Assembly: GCA_033030425.1 (NCBI GenBank)
Contig: JAUFSD010000001.1
Location: 3,162,001-3,226,000, forward strand
DNA: 64,000 nucleotides
Direction of reading: 5' to 3'
DNA from: Verpa conica
Taxonomy: Eukaryota > Ascomycota > Pezizomycetes > Pezizales > Morchellaceae
The position numbers and the translations under genes were made by a program. Under the pieces are notes generated by a model, which was not told the origin of the DNA, made no database searches, and saw only the letters and a list, made by a program, of their open reading frames with translations. Shown here one piece after another: positions 51,472 to 64,000 of this stretch (position 1 is the stretch's first letter; each line of letters opens with the position of its first letter).

Positions 51472-54400
51472 TTAAGACTGTAAGGCGAGAAAATAACCTT
51501 CATTCGGCCAGCATCCTATCATAGTATCCTCCTCACCCTCGCTACTGCACTTGACAGACCCTCGGGCGGCTAGCCAGTCTACTATCTCCTCAACCTCAAC
51601 CAAGATTAACCCTGGCCAGAGTACCCTCATAATCTCCTTTTTATGAATTCCCGGACGGCTAGTAATTAACGAGAGCACCGCCGTCGTGACTTTAAGCCAC
51701 ATGCCCGGGATAAGCTTTCCATTAAGATCAACCCAAAGACGAATGGGCTCCGCTTTACTTTCAGAGTCCCCTTGTGGAAGTCGAGGCGCTGGAAGAGGTT
51801 TTTCTTTAGATCCATATCCTGGTCCTGGTTTGATTTGAACTTTAAAATTGACAATGTCTTTGTCCATGCCTCGGGTCTTGTAACCATCAATCAAGCCAAG
51901 TTTATCAGCGAAGTATTCGCTTTTACACAAAATAATCTATACAGTCTGTGTTAGCTAGAGAGATTTAAATGCTTTAACAAGGTTTTTTTACCCGTCTCGA
52001 AGCCATCATATCAAACAGACATGCCATTGAGCCATCATTTGTCAATGGTGAAACTTCAATTGCTTTATATCTCTTAAAATTTTCGCGGATGTACGCTTCA
52101 TAAGATACAGCTTGGGCAAAGAGATTCTCATCCATTGGTGTACGAAGTGAATGGTGGAACCTATCGGTAAATTCATAGTTCCGCCCTGGCGTAAATCTTG
52201 TTTTGTCTTTTTTATGTGCGATCGTCTTACTGATGATGAGCGTGTAAAACGCTTCATCAACAAGGCGCTCTGGGTACGAGTGTAGAATTTCGAACGCCTT
52301 CTTGGGGTTATATTCAGAGGCATCGGTAATAATATTGGCCTAGAATTTTTGTTAGTCGGACAAAACCTCACATAAATGGAAGCTAGGTCAACCAATTACC
52401 TTAATTACGGACTTTATATATTCTAGGACTTCTTCATCCTCGGCAGGTCGTTCCTTCTCATGCAAAGGTATCTCATAGGGGTGGCATACAAAGTGATTCC
52501 CCCTATTCCCCATAGTAAGAACAGGGCTATGGAACTCGTTTCTCCATGTTGATGGCCCATCGGCGCGTAGATCATAGGTTTGGTCGAAGGCTTCCCGAGT
52601 TGTGGGGAGTTCAGGCACTGATTGACTCCTTGAAGAGAGAAAATTAGCTAGAGATTGCAAGATTACGAGAAGAAGTACCGGAACTTACTCTGGAAGCTCT
52701 AAGTTCTCGCGGAACCATGTAACAACAAAAGGCAAATCAAAAGTCGATGAATCTGCTGGATTGAAAGCTGGAAGTTCACCCTTTTCATAAGCCTCAAGGA
52801 ACATCTGCTCAAATTCCGCCTGAAGTTTCTTCATGTGAGTCTTATGAATCTCGCGTACACGGGGCCAGCGCTTCTGCAATGTTATTGCATTATGCTTAGG
52901 AATAGCAGTCTGAACAAGGCCCCAGTCGATCTTGCGGTCCCAACCACCAAAGATAGTTCTAACAATTATTATTGCGATAAGTAATGAGTCCTCATCCTCC
53001 TTAGGAATGATATATTGATTTCTAAACTGAAATCTACGAGGAGGGACTTTAAAGAGGTAAGCCTCAAGATCTTCAAAGAGAAAAAGAGACATACTCACGT
53101 TCTTGGAGAGGAAGTGTATCAGACGCTTTTAATGTATTTTTACGAATGGCAGTCATGGCACGCTCACGGCGGGAGGGCGTTTTTTCAAATGATCCTGGAG
53201 CTCTCCGCTTTCTCTTCGGCACATCTCCCATAAGAAGATCCACTGTTCGAGGAGGTTTTGACCCCGGCTTCCTCCTGTTATTGCCAGGCTTTGGACCAGG
53301 CTTTCGTGGACCATCAGGCCGAGACTCGGAGAAGTCTGGAGCTCTAATGCGCTGATCCATATCTAGCACAGGAACTTGCGTGAAGTTTTCTCCCACTTCA
53401 GTATCAGGTGCAAAGTGGTTGATCATGATAAAACCAGTTTCTTCACTATCAGCCATTGGTGCATTTTCCATCTTCTTCTCCCACTTCTCGACGTCTTGAA
53501 TTTCTTGCAAGAATCTCCTCCCGTCTCTTGGTTCATTAAGATCTCTATCAACAAAATCGTTCCACCAAACCCGCCTCGGTAGATTTTCTTCCGTCGGTGG
53601 TGGGTCATAAGGATCGAATGTTTCGTTGCGGTACTGTTGGTTCAGCTTCAGGAGCGCCTTTTCAGCTTTCAATTCGGCCCTTCTCCGACGAGCAGCCTCC
53701 TCTTTTTGTTCATCTGTGAATTTCTTACGCCTACCCGTGGTATTGGTTGTATGGTTCTCAGTGTAGATACGCGGGCGGCCTCGAGGTTTTGACGGGGTAG
53801 CCATCTTTGCGGCCCTCGCAGCTAAACGGTCAGCTGCTTTAGCAGCACGCTTGATCTTTAGTTGCATAACAGAGTTTGGATGTATTCTATCAAACTCAAC
53901 GCCCTCGACCTCTCTTGGTTTGGGCAACGACCAATGCGGCGGCTTGGCGAACCTATCTTGGATATTTTGTTGGAGCTCAGTATTAGGTGGGAACCAAAGG
54001 TTTCCTTCGACAGCAATCATTTCTTTAACCATAGCATCAACCAATGGTGAATCGGTGCCAAGACTAGCATCTACCAATATTTTTTTGGTTATCAAACTCC
54101 CGTTAGAGTTTGTAAAAGTGAAGGTAAGAGGGTGAATTTTCTTTTTATATTGAAGTGACTGAACAATACCTCTGATCAGACGTCGATCACAGAGGCCGGC
54201 TTTAGGATTCTTCTTGCGGTAGCGCTTGTCGAACGCGAAGCGAAGCTCGTTCCCTCCCGGGAAAACGCCACCATGTTCCTTCACGAGATCTAGAACAACT
54301 TGTTGGCGAGCCAATGCTAGCATCCCGCCAATAGAGCCGTATGATTCATTCCCCTCGATGTCTAAATTTTCTACCTCCACAATGACCCCGTCAATCATGT

Positions 54401-57400
54401 GAGTGGGAGTTATGGGGTTCGAAGAACTCCCAGAGATTGAACAATCTCTTGGAACAGCCTTTTCTATACCGATGTTCTTTGTACTCTGCATATTGGCAAG
54501 CACAATAGTCTCTGAGGGTTCCCTAGTAGACATGCTTATCTCCACGCATTCCTGTATCTGAGGGTCTCCTTGATAATCACTCGACATCACCTGATCTTGC
54601 TCAGGTTCACTATCGACAACACTAGATTCTAGTCCTACTCCATTCATCCTAACATCTCCATCTGCATCAAGAACGCTACGTTTCATACGTTTCGATTTAC
54701 GAATAGGTGCCACTTGATTGATAGAGGTTTTCCGTTTCCTTGAAGCCAAAGTTCTTGTTGTATCTGTAGCCGTGGAATCTGGTAGACCTAACTGGCCACT
54801 AGATTGTCCTCCTAAGGTAGTGGCTGATTCTTGTATGAACCTCGTTGGCTGGTCTTCATTCTCAGCTATGCTATTTGTAGTAGTATTCTTAGACTGTCTT
54901 CCACGGCGTGTTAGGGCTGATTCACAATTGTCAACTTTTTGCTTCTTCGGCGGTCGACCACGGCGCTTTTGTACAGGTGCTTCTACCGTATTTAGTAGGG
55001 CTGTATTTCTCGCCTCTAATTCAGTTGATTCTAGCATCCGTTTCTCGCCAGGTTGTAGTGTCTCCGGTACACCTATTGGTGTCTTCCCTACGTTTTCGCC
55101 AGCATTAGAGGTAGCACGAGATCTCCGACTAGGCCTACTTTCGATGACTGTAGCTGCAGCCTCACGTTTAGCAGCTGCACGACGTCTTCCTTCTAGATAA
55201 GGCTCTTTTCCCTTCTCATATTTACGTGGTCTTCCCCCGCGAGCTACTCTATATTAGATAGAGTTTTTATACTTATGAAGTTAAGGGTACTTACGCGTAC
55301 TATTTCTCCAGTCAACACCTTTACCACCTTGCTTATCATGCACGATATTAAACTGTGCTGTGAGTGTAGCCAAATTCTCCTTCTTCTTACCCTGCATCTG
55401 ACTTTCCTCTAGAGTTCCGGTTCCATCTCTTTTTACAAGCCGAGAGGTATCTGGTAGTGGAAATCCATACTCATCTGTCTCGAAATCGACCTCATCTGCT
55501 TTCCGTGAAGCGTTTCCAACAGAGCCTTGTTTCACTCCCTTTTTTCTCATAGCGGGCCCAAAAGGTTCAGTTGCTAGCCCCTCAGAGACTAGCTGTTGAT
55601 GCCATCGATAACTAAAGTATCTATAATGAGTTGACCGACCTGTAATCCCAGTTTCCCGGATTATAGCAAGGTGCATGTACTGAGGAGGTTGCGATTGTGT
55701 AGGGAAATCGGTCATCCTATGGAGAATCTGGTCCATAGGTCGATAGTATAAAGAACCAACGGTTCCAGACATTAAATCCTTAATAGGCACATCAAATCAG
55801 TATATATGTATGTAAATATATAGACTCAATAAGCTTTACCATGCTTGTGATCCCATCTTTTCCAGCCTTATCCACAATGTCAAAAATTATGTTTGTCAAA
55901 GGCTTATCGATCCTCCACTGCGGGACCTCTCTAGCAATCTCCTCCACTGCATCAACATCAACATCCTCAAGCTCCCTCACTGCATCAGGATCCAATTCAT
56001 CACCATCTTTATCCTTTGAGATATCGTCATCAGATGCCTCGGCCTCTCCTTCTTCTCCTTCTTCATCCTCCATATTCACCTCACGCTTTGAAAATGCAGT
56101 GAGAACCCTACGCCAGTCACTAGCATCCATGTCACGTAAGTATCGTACGCACCGGGCATGGCACTGCTCCGAAATTATTCGCTCTCTATTCGCTTCTTTT
56201 TTCTTATACTTTCGATTAAGCTTGAGAGGAACGCGAATTCGCTTGAGTACACCTAATGTCTCCAGTTTTCGAAGGATCCTTGAAAATGAACGCCAGTGGA
56301 ATCGAGACTTGTCCATACCCTAAACCCCAAGGAAGAGTTAATTTCCATTACAAATATTTGATTTTGATACGTACCAATTTTCTTTTTAAGTCGCTATGCA
56401 TTAAAACTCGATTCTTTGCGAGTTTCAACTCGACTAGAATAGCTTTGATGAGCTTCTCCGTATCAATAGTAGGGCCAGTCCAAGCGAAATTTGGTCCCTC
56501 ATCTTCTCTGTCAAGTTGCCTTCTCCCCTTCTTTTTAGTAACCATAATCGTTGTTTCTTTGTCTTGTGCAGCCTGCACATGCCGTTTCATATCCCGTTGA
56601 ACTGCAAACCGTGCCAATGTGAGCTTGCTAGTGTTGAGATTCTTAACCAAAACACTCTTCTTCTCGATATATCCTTGATTCTTGAGCATCGTTGTACGGA
56701 CAGGAACAGACTTCTTGTCTTGACCAGTAATTTTAGTCAATTCTGGCTGAATGATCCCTTGTTCACGGTGCTTCCCAATAACCTCGAGGCACTTAAAAAT
56801 AGCATTAGGAACCTATCGATAAGTTAGAGCCGGTCTTACTCGGCAGTATTACCAGGATCAAATAAGGGTACCTTCTTAGGATCTACCCCATGACCTGTTA
56901 GTGCTCTCCAGCGTCGCTCTTCAGAAGCATAAACTCTCCACTTTTCTTGGCCCTTTTCTTGATCCTTTATAACAGTACTCCCGAGAACTATTTCTCTATC
57001 ACCTTTTCCAACGGCTTTATCCTTCCTAAGGCCATCCACAATATCCTTCAAGGTCAAATTACGACCCTCATTGTCCTTTCCAACACTAAAGTCCTTCTCC
57101 CCCCTTAAAAGGTCCCATACATAGTCTTGGAAATCTTCCTTTAGGTTAGGGACACCCCACATTACACTTCCAAAAGAGTCAGGATTATCATTTTGCCCGT
57201 CATCCCTCGAAAGTCTTGGCGCACAGTCAGATAGTAGACTAATATCAGTTTTAGGCTGAGGGTTTTTGATGTAAAAGTCGTTCACATATACAAAAAGCTG
57301 TGGTATTGTTGTTCCTATTGTTTTTGGCTGAATTAGTAAATCTCGTCCTCAAGCCCTCTGACTAAAAAAATTGAATGTGACGATGTCGAGGGTCGAACGA

Positions 57401-57677
57401 GGTCAGTTGCGCAAAAAAAAAAGTATAATTAAATAACGAAGCAAAGCGAAAAGGGTATTGAGGCTCAAGTTCTATAACAAGCATAAAAAGGTTTTTTTAA
57501 GTCTAAATATGCTAGAGCAAATTTTTATGCAATAAAGCACCGCATTCCAACGCCACATACGACAGTTCTAATGCGGAGAGGCGACAGCTCGAAATATAGG
57601 AACAAGATGAAATTACCTTCTTGTCCATCTAAGGAAACTTCTTCAAGAACGTAGTCAAGAAGAGCTGGGATACTCAT
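51472..57677 (-). CDS. TFIIIC B-block-binding subunit (Tfc3/tau138, GTF3C1 family)
   Basis: Largest subunit of TFIIIC, which recognises the B box of tRNA genes and recruits TFIIIB for Pol III. The gene spans 6.2 kb on the minus strand in about 11 exons and encodes close to 1,900 residues. Exon 1 starts MSIPALLDYVLEEVSLDGQE and, across an intron of about 290 nt, joins GTTIPQLFVYVNDFYIKNPQ. The B-block winged-helix region follows: KKVPNAIFKCLEVIGKHREQ, GIIQPELTKITGQDKKSVPV and TTMLKNQGYIEKKSVLV. Then FHWRSFSRILRKLETLGVLK, GITGRSTHYRYFSYRWHQQL and a long basic middle with three AT-hook-like cores (GGRPRK, RRGRPPK, RGRPRI). The C-terminal half carries RRVWWNDFVDRDLNEPRDGR and IFGGWDRKIDWGLVQTAIPK, ending MIGCWPNEGYFLALQ. 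The assignment rests on architecture and the B-block region; the exon joins in the middle were checked by phase. Confidence 0.82.
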
Positions 57678-59478
57678 GGTGTAGATTATGGTGAGTGGGC
57701 AGTCATGGAGTGGACGCGGCGAACTTTGGGATGGACGTCAAGAATGACTAAAACCCGAGAAACACTACGAAAACCCAGGAGGGTAACTACATAAAAGTTA
57801 CCCGGTATATAAGAGTACAGGGTTCTCAGCCGAAGCAAAAACCCATACTTTAAATTTTACATTTTAGGACTTTCTATCTTTAAAATTTATCCCGGTATAT
57901 AGCACCTCTCCAAAAATCTCTAGATATAAATCGAACCACAAGCTTTATATATAAACCCTAGGAGAGTATAAATATAGACCTACATAAGTAGGTAAAGAAG
58001 ACTTAGGACTACTCCTTGAGCTGTAAATTAAGCCAACTTATACATAGGCCCTAGTTCATACTAAATCTATAAGGATTGCCAGGAGGTTCCTAGAAGTACT
58101 AGCCATATCCTTTGAATATCTAGTCCTAGTACTTAGACTGTAATTAAGTATTGTTTGCCGATTCATTACAATAGGGTGCAAATTAGGATATAAATTAGGC
58201 TTTGCACCTGAAAATACTTAATTTCACCCTATGTAGTGGGTAATATAATATAGCTCATTCTATTTTTTTTTATTGCTATATATGTGAAAGGCTGTGGTAG
58301 AGCTGCAAAAATGTGTCACCCCTAAAAAGTCCCAACTCACATAATACAAAAATACCACCCATTTACTAAAAGTTTGTTAGTATAGGTATGCTCCTGGGAC
58401 CTACTACAAATTATTGCGCTTTTCTAGAGGCGTTATTAAAAGTGACAAATTTGTTGAAAATGAAGATATATCCCTCCGACTAATCATATCGACAACGTTC
58501 AATGGGATACAGGCCCATATCCAGGATTAACCAAACTATTTATTCAAAGGCAAGATACATCACTTAGTAGGTTCACATAGGTAGTAACGAGGACTAACAT
58601 TAATGCAGCAATTTCTAAGAGTCAAGAGTTCTAATTTCATACAGAATCCAACCAGCCGAAAACACTGTTATATATATAAACTTCAACTTTTAAGGCCTTT
58701 ACCACAATTTTAGGGTGAACCATTATCGGTCCCAGGTAGGACGTTTTTATTATTTAGCAAGTAGATAACTAGCTATAGTATTACCAGCTAGCTAAATATC
58801 CTCATCGAAACTAAAAGTAGAAATAGCCGACACTCGCATTCAGCGCCAATAAAAGTGCACTCCAACACACTTAAACTTAACCCATGCCGGGCTATATATA
58901 GATAAATTGACTATTGAGAGATAGAAAGTCCAAAGTAATAACGTGTATTATATACTAGAAATTTTTGTAGAATTTCAAGCTTCCTCTCCATATTTCCAAT
59001 GAGGAAAACAAAAAAGAATTTCCCATATTTACAACTACATGTAGTCAAAAAAAATCAAAGACACCAAGACACAAGATAGTAAATTGAAGCCCTATAGTGG
59101 AGTCTGGGAGTTTGGGGGAGATACTATATCATGAGCCCTTTAGCTGATTCTACGATTACTGGTGCAATTAGACATCAAGGTTTAGTCAAATTCAATGACA
59201 AGCAGGAATTTTTAAGGTTATCTTAAGTTCAGGGAGCAGGACATTGAGCAAACATATACTTTATTTACTAGTACTTAGTTACCTCGACTCATTGCTTTGC
59301 TCTTGACAAAGGGGAAAAAAGAAAGAGAAGTAATAAAATAACACTCCGAATATACGTTCGCTTTGAATTCCAATATGTGCCAATCCTGTCTCCAAGGACA
59401 ATGGTAATGACAACGCTTCATAAGCTACTACTACTACTAATACTACTACTAATACTAATAAGCCTCGTACTTAATCCT
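57678..59478. other. AT-rich intergenic DNA, no gene
   Basis: About 1.8 kb upstream of the TFIIIC gene and downstream of glycogen phosphorylase, with many stops and no conserved frame. A TACATGTA palindrome lies at 59036. Confidence 0.45.
59425..59460 (+). repeat. CTA/ATA trinucleotide microsatellite
   Basis: Interrupted run of CTA and ATA units just beyond the stop codon of the glycogen phosphorylase gene, i.e. in its probable 3' UTR. Confidence 0.85.
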
Positions 59479-62400
59479 TTAGGCTTTCTTCTGCGGAGTT
59501 GGCTCAATATTCCAGATGGTATCGGCATATCTAGATCGAAATTAATTAGCAACAGGGTTATATCATTTTAAGACACAATAAAAGTATTCTTACTCATTGA
59601 TAGCTCGATCCGCGCTAAAGAAGCCCATATTCACAACACTCATGATCGACTTCGTAGCCCAATCCTCCTTATCCTTGAAGGTTGTATCAACTAGATCCTG
59701 CGTTGCAAGGTAGCTAGAGAAGTCATCGCTAACAAGGTAGTAATCACAGCCCGTTGTAAGAGCTGAGATCAAACCACTGTAGGTGTTCGGATCGCCAAAT
59801 TGGCCATCCTCAATCGCATCGCAGACCAATCGAAGCTTGGGGTCCATCTCAACTTTCCCAAAACGGTGTTGATGGCGAAGTTCCTCAACGTCCTAGCGGA
59901 AAATATTAATAAGTACTTAGGTAGATATCAATGTACTAATACGAACCTCCGCTAAATGACCGAGCAAGAAGATATTATCTTCTCCAATCTCGCGTGTAAT
60001 TTCAATCTGTAAGTGGTAGGTCAATAACCAATTATAACACCCCAATTATTATTTGTGATAACTCACATTAGCTCCGTCACAAGTTCCGATGATCAACCCA
60101 CCGTTCAGGACGAACTTCATGTTACCTTAAAAAAATTAGAACTAATTCAAAAGATATGCGTAGAATAGATCATACTTGTTCCACTTGCTTCAGTTCCAGC
60201 GGTAGAGATGTGCTCACTGATGTCAGAAGCTGGAATGATGATCTCTGCCTTGCTAACATTGTAATCCTCGATAAAGACGACCTTTAGCAGATCACCGATG
60301 TCTTTGTCACAGTTCACGACTTCACCGACAGCAGTAATAAGTCGGATAATTGTTTTTGCCTACATCTCGTTAGGCTGAGATCCATTACTTAGAGTGCGGG
60401 GTAATCACCATCCAGTAACCGGGGGCGGCTTTTCCTCCAAAAATTGATGCCCTGGGTACCTGTTTTTTGAGTTCTTCAGGTTTCATCTGCTTAAGCCTGA
60501 GATAGCGGTAGATGACACCGAAGATATTCATTTGTTGACGTTTGTACTAAAAACATTAGACAAACCTAGTGTACTTTATTTTTAGACTGAATCTTACTTC
60601 GTGTATTCTCTTAACTTGTATATCGAATAGCGAATGAGGGTTAACTGCAATTTGGGTCGTGTCCCTGATGTATTTCGCAAGTCTGATCTTTGCGGCTAAC
60701 TTGATTTCCATCCACTAACTTTACGTTAATATCCCACTCCTAAAAGAATTCAATACTAAGATTTACCTCCTTCCGGAACTCCTTGTCATCTACCCAACGT
60801 TCAAGCCCTTTGAGGAGGTTCAGGTCCTTCAAGAAGTTGTACCCACCCAACTTGCTTGCAATCAAGTCGGAAAGTTTGGGGTTTGCTTGGTGAAGCCAAC
60901 GGCGAGGAGTGATACCATTAGTGACATTTGTGAACTTATCAGGGCCAAAAACAGCAATAAAGTCCTTGAAGATCGTGGCCTTAATAAGATCGGAGTGTAA
61001 TTCGGCGACACCATTAACTTTATGAGAGCCAATGATCGCGAGATAGGCCATCCGAATTACTTGAGGCTGGCTCTCCTCAATGATAGAAACTCGCTGTAGC
61101 ATTTCACGATCCTTTAAAGCACGATTGTTAAAACTGGCCCAAGCAGAAGTCATATTTCAGAAGGAATATCTCACTAACTTTAGGGAATTTCTTCTCGACA
61201 CCTTGGAGGAAATAAAGATTAATTTCATAGATGATCTGAAGGTGACGTGGAAGAAGGCTCTGGAAAAGAGGGACTGCCCATTTCTCGAGTGCTTCAGGAA
61301 GAACTGTGTGATTAGTATAGCCGAAGGTACGTGTAACAATATCCCAGCCCTGGTCCCATGTAAGGCCCTCAATATCAATAAAGATTCTTTGCAACTCGAC
61401 AATTGCAAGTGTCGGATGGGTATCGTTAAGTTGAATTGCAACCTGATCAGGGAACTCCTTCCAAGGGCGGTGCGACTTCTTGAACCGCCTCACGATGTCG
61501 TGCAAGGAAGCTGCAACCCAGAAGTACTGTTGCTTGAGTCTAAGTTCTTTACCGGCAGAGATATTATCGTTCGGATACAAGACTGCAGAGATTGTCTCGG
61601 CCCTTTGCTGCTCACGGATAGACCCTTCGTAGTCACCAGAGTTGAATTTTTGGAAGTCGAACTCGCCGCTTGATGGTCTTGAAGACCATAGACGGAGATT
61701 GTTGGTAGTATCTGTTTCATAACCAGGAATTGGAACATCATACGCAATAGCCTGAACTATTTCACCCCCTTCCCAGAGGTGGGAAATTTTGCCGTCATTG
61801 TCACTAAAGAGTGTCAATAATCTCCACTAACTAATCAGGAGCAAATTTTTAATAAACTTACCTGACCTTCGACACATATCCATAAAACATGATATCTACA
61901 CAGACATCATGACGCGGGAATTCCCAAGGATTGAAATCCAACCAATAGTCCGGAACTTCAACTTGATAACCGTCCACAATCTCCTGCTTGAAGATCCCAT
62001 AGCGGTATCTCAAGCCGTAGCCCCAGGCGGGGTAGTTCAAAGTCGCAAGTGAATCCAAGAAACAAGCTGCTAGTCTTCCAAGACCACCGTTTCCAAGAGC
62101 AGCATCATGCTCTTTGTCAATAACATCTTCAATTCTGAAACCGAGCTCACCAACACCCTCTCTAGCGGTGTCCTTGATTCCAGAATTCAACAAAGAATTG
62201 TCAAGGGTCCTTCCCATGAGAAACTCAAGTGAAAGGTAATAGACTCGCTTTTGGTCCTGGAGTGTCTGGTGTTGCTGGGTCTTGTTCCAAGAAATTACAA
62301 GCTTATCACGGACAGCAAGGGCGGTACCAGAATACGCTGCCATATCATCACAATTGTAGATAGAACGGGCCAAAGTGGTCTCGACATGACGAACAACCTC

Positions 62401-62768
62401 TCGCTGTGATTGAAAATATCAGTATATTTGTTGGCAATTGCACTTAAGATAAAGGTTCAAACCTGAAATTCTTCTTTTCCTGTAAATTCAGTAGCAGCCT
62501 ACTCAAGTTAGAATTCATTGAAAACATGTTACGCTTTGAATAGAGTCTCACAAGTTTGCGCCAACTAAACATTAAAGATTAGCCAAAAATAATCGATTTC
62601 TTAAATTTAATAGGTAGCATACGTCTCTCTCAGAGGCTGTGGGATGCTGGCTTCAACAGCCTTGATCTCACGGACACCAAAACCAGTATGCGTCCTTCGA
62701 TGCTTAGGACGAAAATGGGGTTCAACAACACCGGGAGCCGGGGGGCTTGAGATAGGAGGGGCAGACAT
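59479..62768 (-). CDS. GPH1: Glycogen phosphorylase
   Basis: Releases glucose-1-phosphate from glycogen with pyridoxal phosphate. Multi-exon minus-strand gene, about 870 residues. Start: [20 protein letters not shown] with [21 protein letters not shown] 13-nt exon (62564-62552, WRKL) and a 36-nt exon lead into the core with [60 protein letters not shown] and [13 protein letters not shown]. Then come [57 protein letters not shown], and the PLP region [19 protein letters not shown] with [16 protein letters not shown]. The last exon, after an intron at about 59593-59532, adds [16 protein letters not shown], matching the normal C-terminus. The N-terminal RRTHTGF resembles the phosphorylated site region of yeast Gph1 (a basic Thr site), so phosphorylation control is possible. 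Confidence 0.96.
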
Positions 62769-64000
62769 CGCAATTACTTCAACTATGAAGGGAATATCAC
62801 AATGGTAGCAGTGGCAATGGAGAGAGAGTTGATGAGGGATAGATGGGTGGGGTAAAGAAAGATGGAGGGGCCAATTCTATAAGCAATAAGACGAGAAGAG
62901 GGACCCAGAGTAGGAGAGGGGACAAAGAGCGAGTTGAGCTATAACGCGAGAACCCGAGGGTGGGCAGCAGCTTTATTCAAGTACTACATATTTGTTGGCC
63001 AAATCTACTCCATCTCTGCACAGACACACATTATTTCCAACCCCCCACCGAGTGAGGGGAGAAGGAATTGAACCAGACTCGATGCTTCACATCAGGCAAT
63101 CAGCGCGCAAAACTCGGACGAAACCCCAGCGATGCACGCACCAACCCCAAAAGCACGTAACGTCGTATTGCGTATTATGTCGATGTAGATGGTGGGGTGG
63201 AAACAACACAACCTTGGGCACAAACAACCGGTGGGGTAACAGGCCCCAAGAAGAAAGCAAAGCCGTTTCTAGGGCTTGATACGTTGACATCACACCAATG
63301 CGACTAGCGATAAGGACTGCACGCAACCTAAAAAATACGCGGGGTAACACGGTACAAGAGGGGTCAAATCTGTTACCTACCGGCTGCTATGGAGAGCTGT
63401 CATATCGACGTTCTGCAACCACCTCCACCACCTCCACGTAGGTATTCCAACTGCAACGGCAAAAAAAAAAAATTGCATCGGAAGAATAAGAAAACATCAT
63501 CGCACTTTATACCCATACCATCGATTCTGCCTCCATGCTTCTGCATACATTTCCCCCCAACCTTCTCGGTGTACCGGCAGTGCGGGATCTGCCCGAGTGC
63601 AGTCCTAATCCTAGCAGCGGAAGAATAGGATTAGGAGAACTTCTACCCCCCCGCCGATTGATGTGAAAGTGAAAAATAATTCGTGAAAATGCAAGAAAAA
63701 TAATACGCACAATTGCCGCACCGGAGAAAGTAATATCGGGAGACAAAGCACCCGATTCCAATTACATCTTCACACCCATCATCCCATATACGTTAAAGGA
63801 AAGGATAAAAGCAATAAATGGAAGAGGAGGGTCAAGAAGTGAAATATGGGGGAAGAATAAAAGGACTACGGAAAGACTATACACAATTGCGAGTGTTTAA
63901 AGACTCTCGCCGGAACTCCGATGCTTAACAAACCACACGAACCAATTCACACAAGATGCTCCCGTGCTTTGTACCCATACCGAAAAAAAAAAAAGAAAAG
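62769..64000. other. Upstream region of glycogen phosphorylase, no further gene
   Basis: Promoter-side sequence with CT/GA-rich stretches, a CCACCACC run at about 63420-63437 and A-rich tracts at 63460-63475 and the window end. Frames on both strands show no conserved protein. No tRNA or rRNA seen. Confidence 0.45.

Noticed and set aside
54718..55200. A 160-residue plus-strand frame
   Set aside because: It is antisense to a continuous, phase-consistent exon of the TFIIIC subunit gene.

Overview
The window looks like nuclear DNA of a filamentous ascomycete fungus. Nearly every gene is interrupted by short GT-AG introns (mostly 50-75 nt, with branch sites of the CTAAY type), and the proteins are fungal in type: a Lys1-type saccharopine dehydrogenase, Gpt2-type acyltransferase, Srf1-like protein and Tfc3-like TFIIIC subunit. 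Compact gene clusters alternate with AT-rich stretches full of decayed repeats. I cannot name the species. A repeat-rich Pezizomycotina genome, perhaps a Pezizomycete, is an inference only.

Layout. 1.4-7.9 kb: a serine-rich coiled-coil protein, FAD-dependent L-2-hydroxyglutarate dehydrogenase, mitochondrial adrenodoxin/ferredoxin reductase (ARH1, minus) and a METTL16-type m6A RNA methyltransferase; the last two start from a 199 bp divergent promoter. 7.9-19.4 kb: repeat-rich DNA with a family of related repeats, miniature inverted-repeat elements, a broken gene carrying a D..EAKK nuclease-like motif, and a frameshifted minus-strand gene. 19.4-20.1 kb: an intronless luciferase-domain gene. 22.0-25.8 kb: a divergent pair, a mitochondrial K+/H+ exchange-related protein (minus) and an Srf1-like membrane protein (plus). 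27.7-39.3 kb: a dense cluster of cullin-1, LYS1, SEC23 and, convergent to them, a glycerol-3-phosphate acyltransferase. 39.3-46.5 kb: AT-rich and repeat-rich, with two TA-flanked inverted-repeat elements and a trace of a reverse transcriptase. 46.6-62.8 kb: ARC21/ARPC3, the AAA ATPase AFG2, a TFIIIC B-block-binding subunit (minus) and glycogen phosphorylase (minus).

The genes are housekeeping functions (ubiquitin ligase scaffold, COPII coat, actin nucleation, ribosome biogenesis, Pol III transcription, lysine, lipid and glycogen metabolism) and do not form one pathway. I found no biosynthetic cluster, CRISPR array, rRNA or convincing tRNA. Exon structures were rebuilt by eye from open frames, splice consensus and protein-family conservation; where exon lengths were summed they give an unbroken frame.

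The most unusual items are a TA-flanked ~124 bp inverted-repeat element present in two copies 30 kb apart, an empty/filled site pair for another ~118 bp element, a roughly ten-fold excess of the palindrome TACATGTA confined to noncoding DNA, a set of micro-exons (6, 13, 17, 28 and 28 nt) and a required 35-nt intron, and two lineage-type genes each broken by a single lesion.
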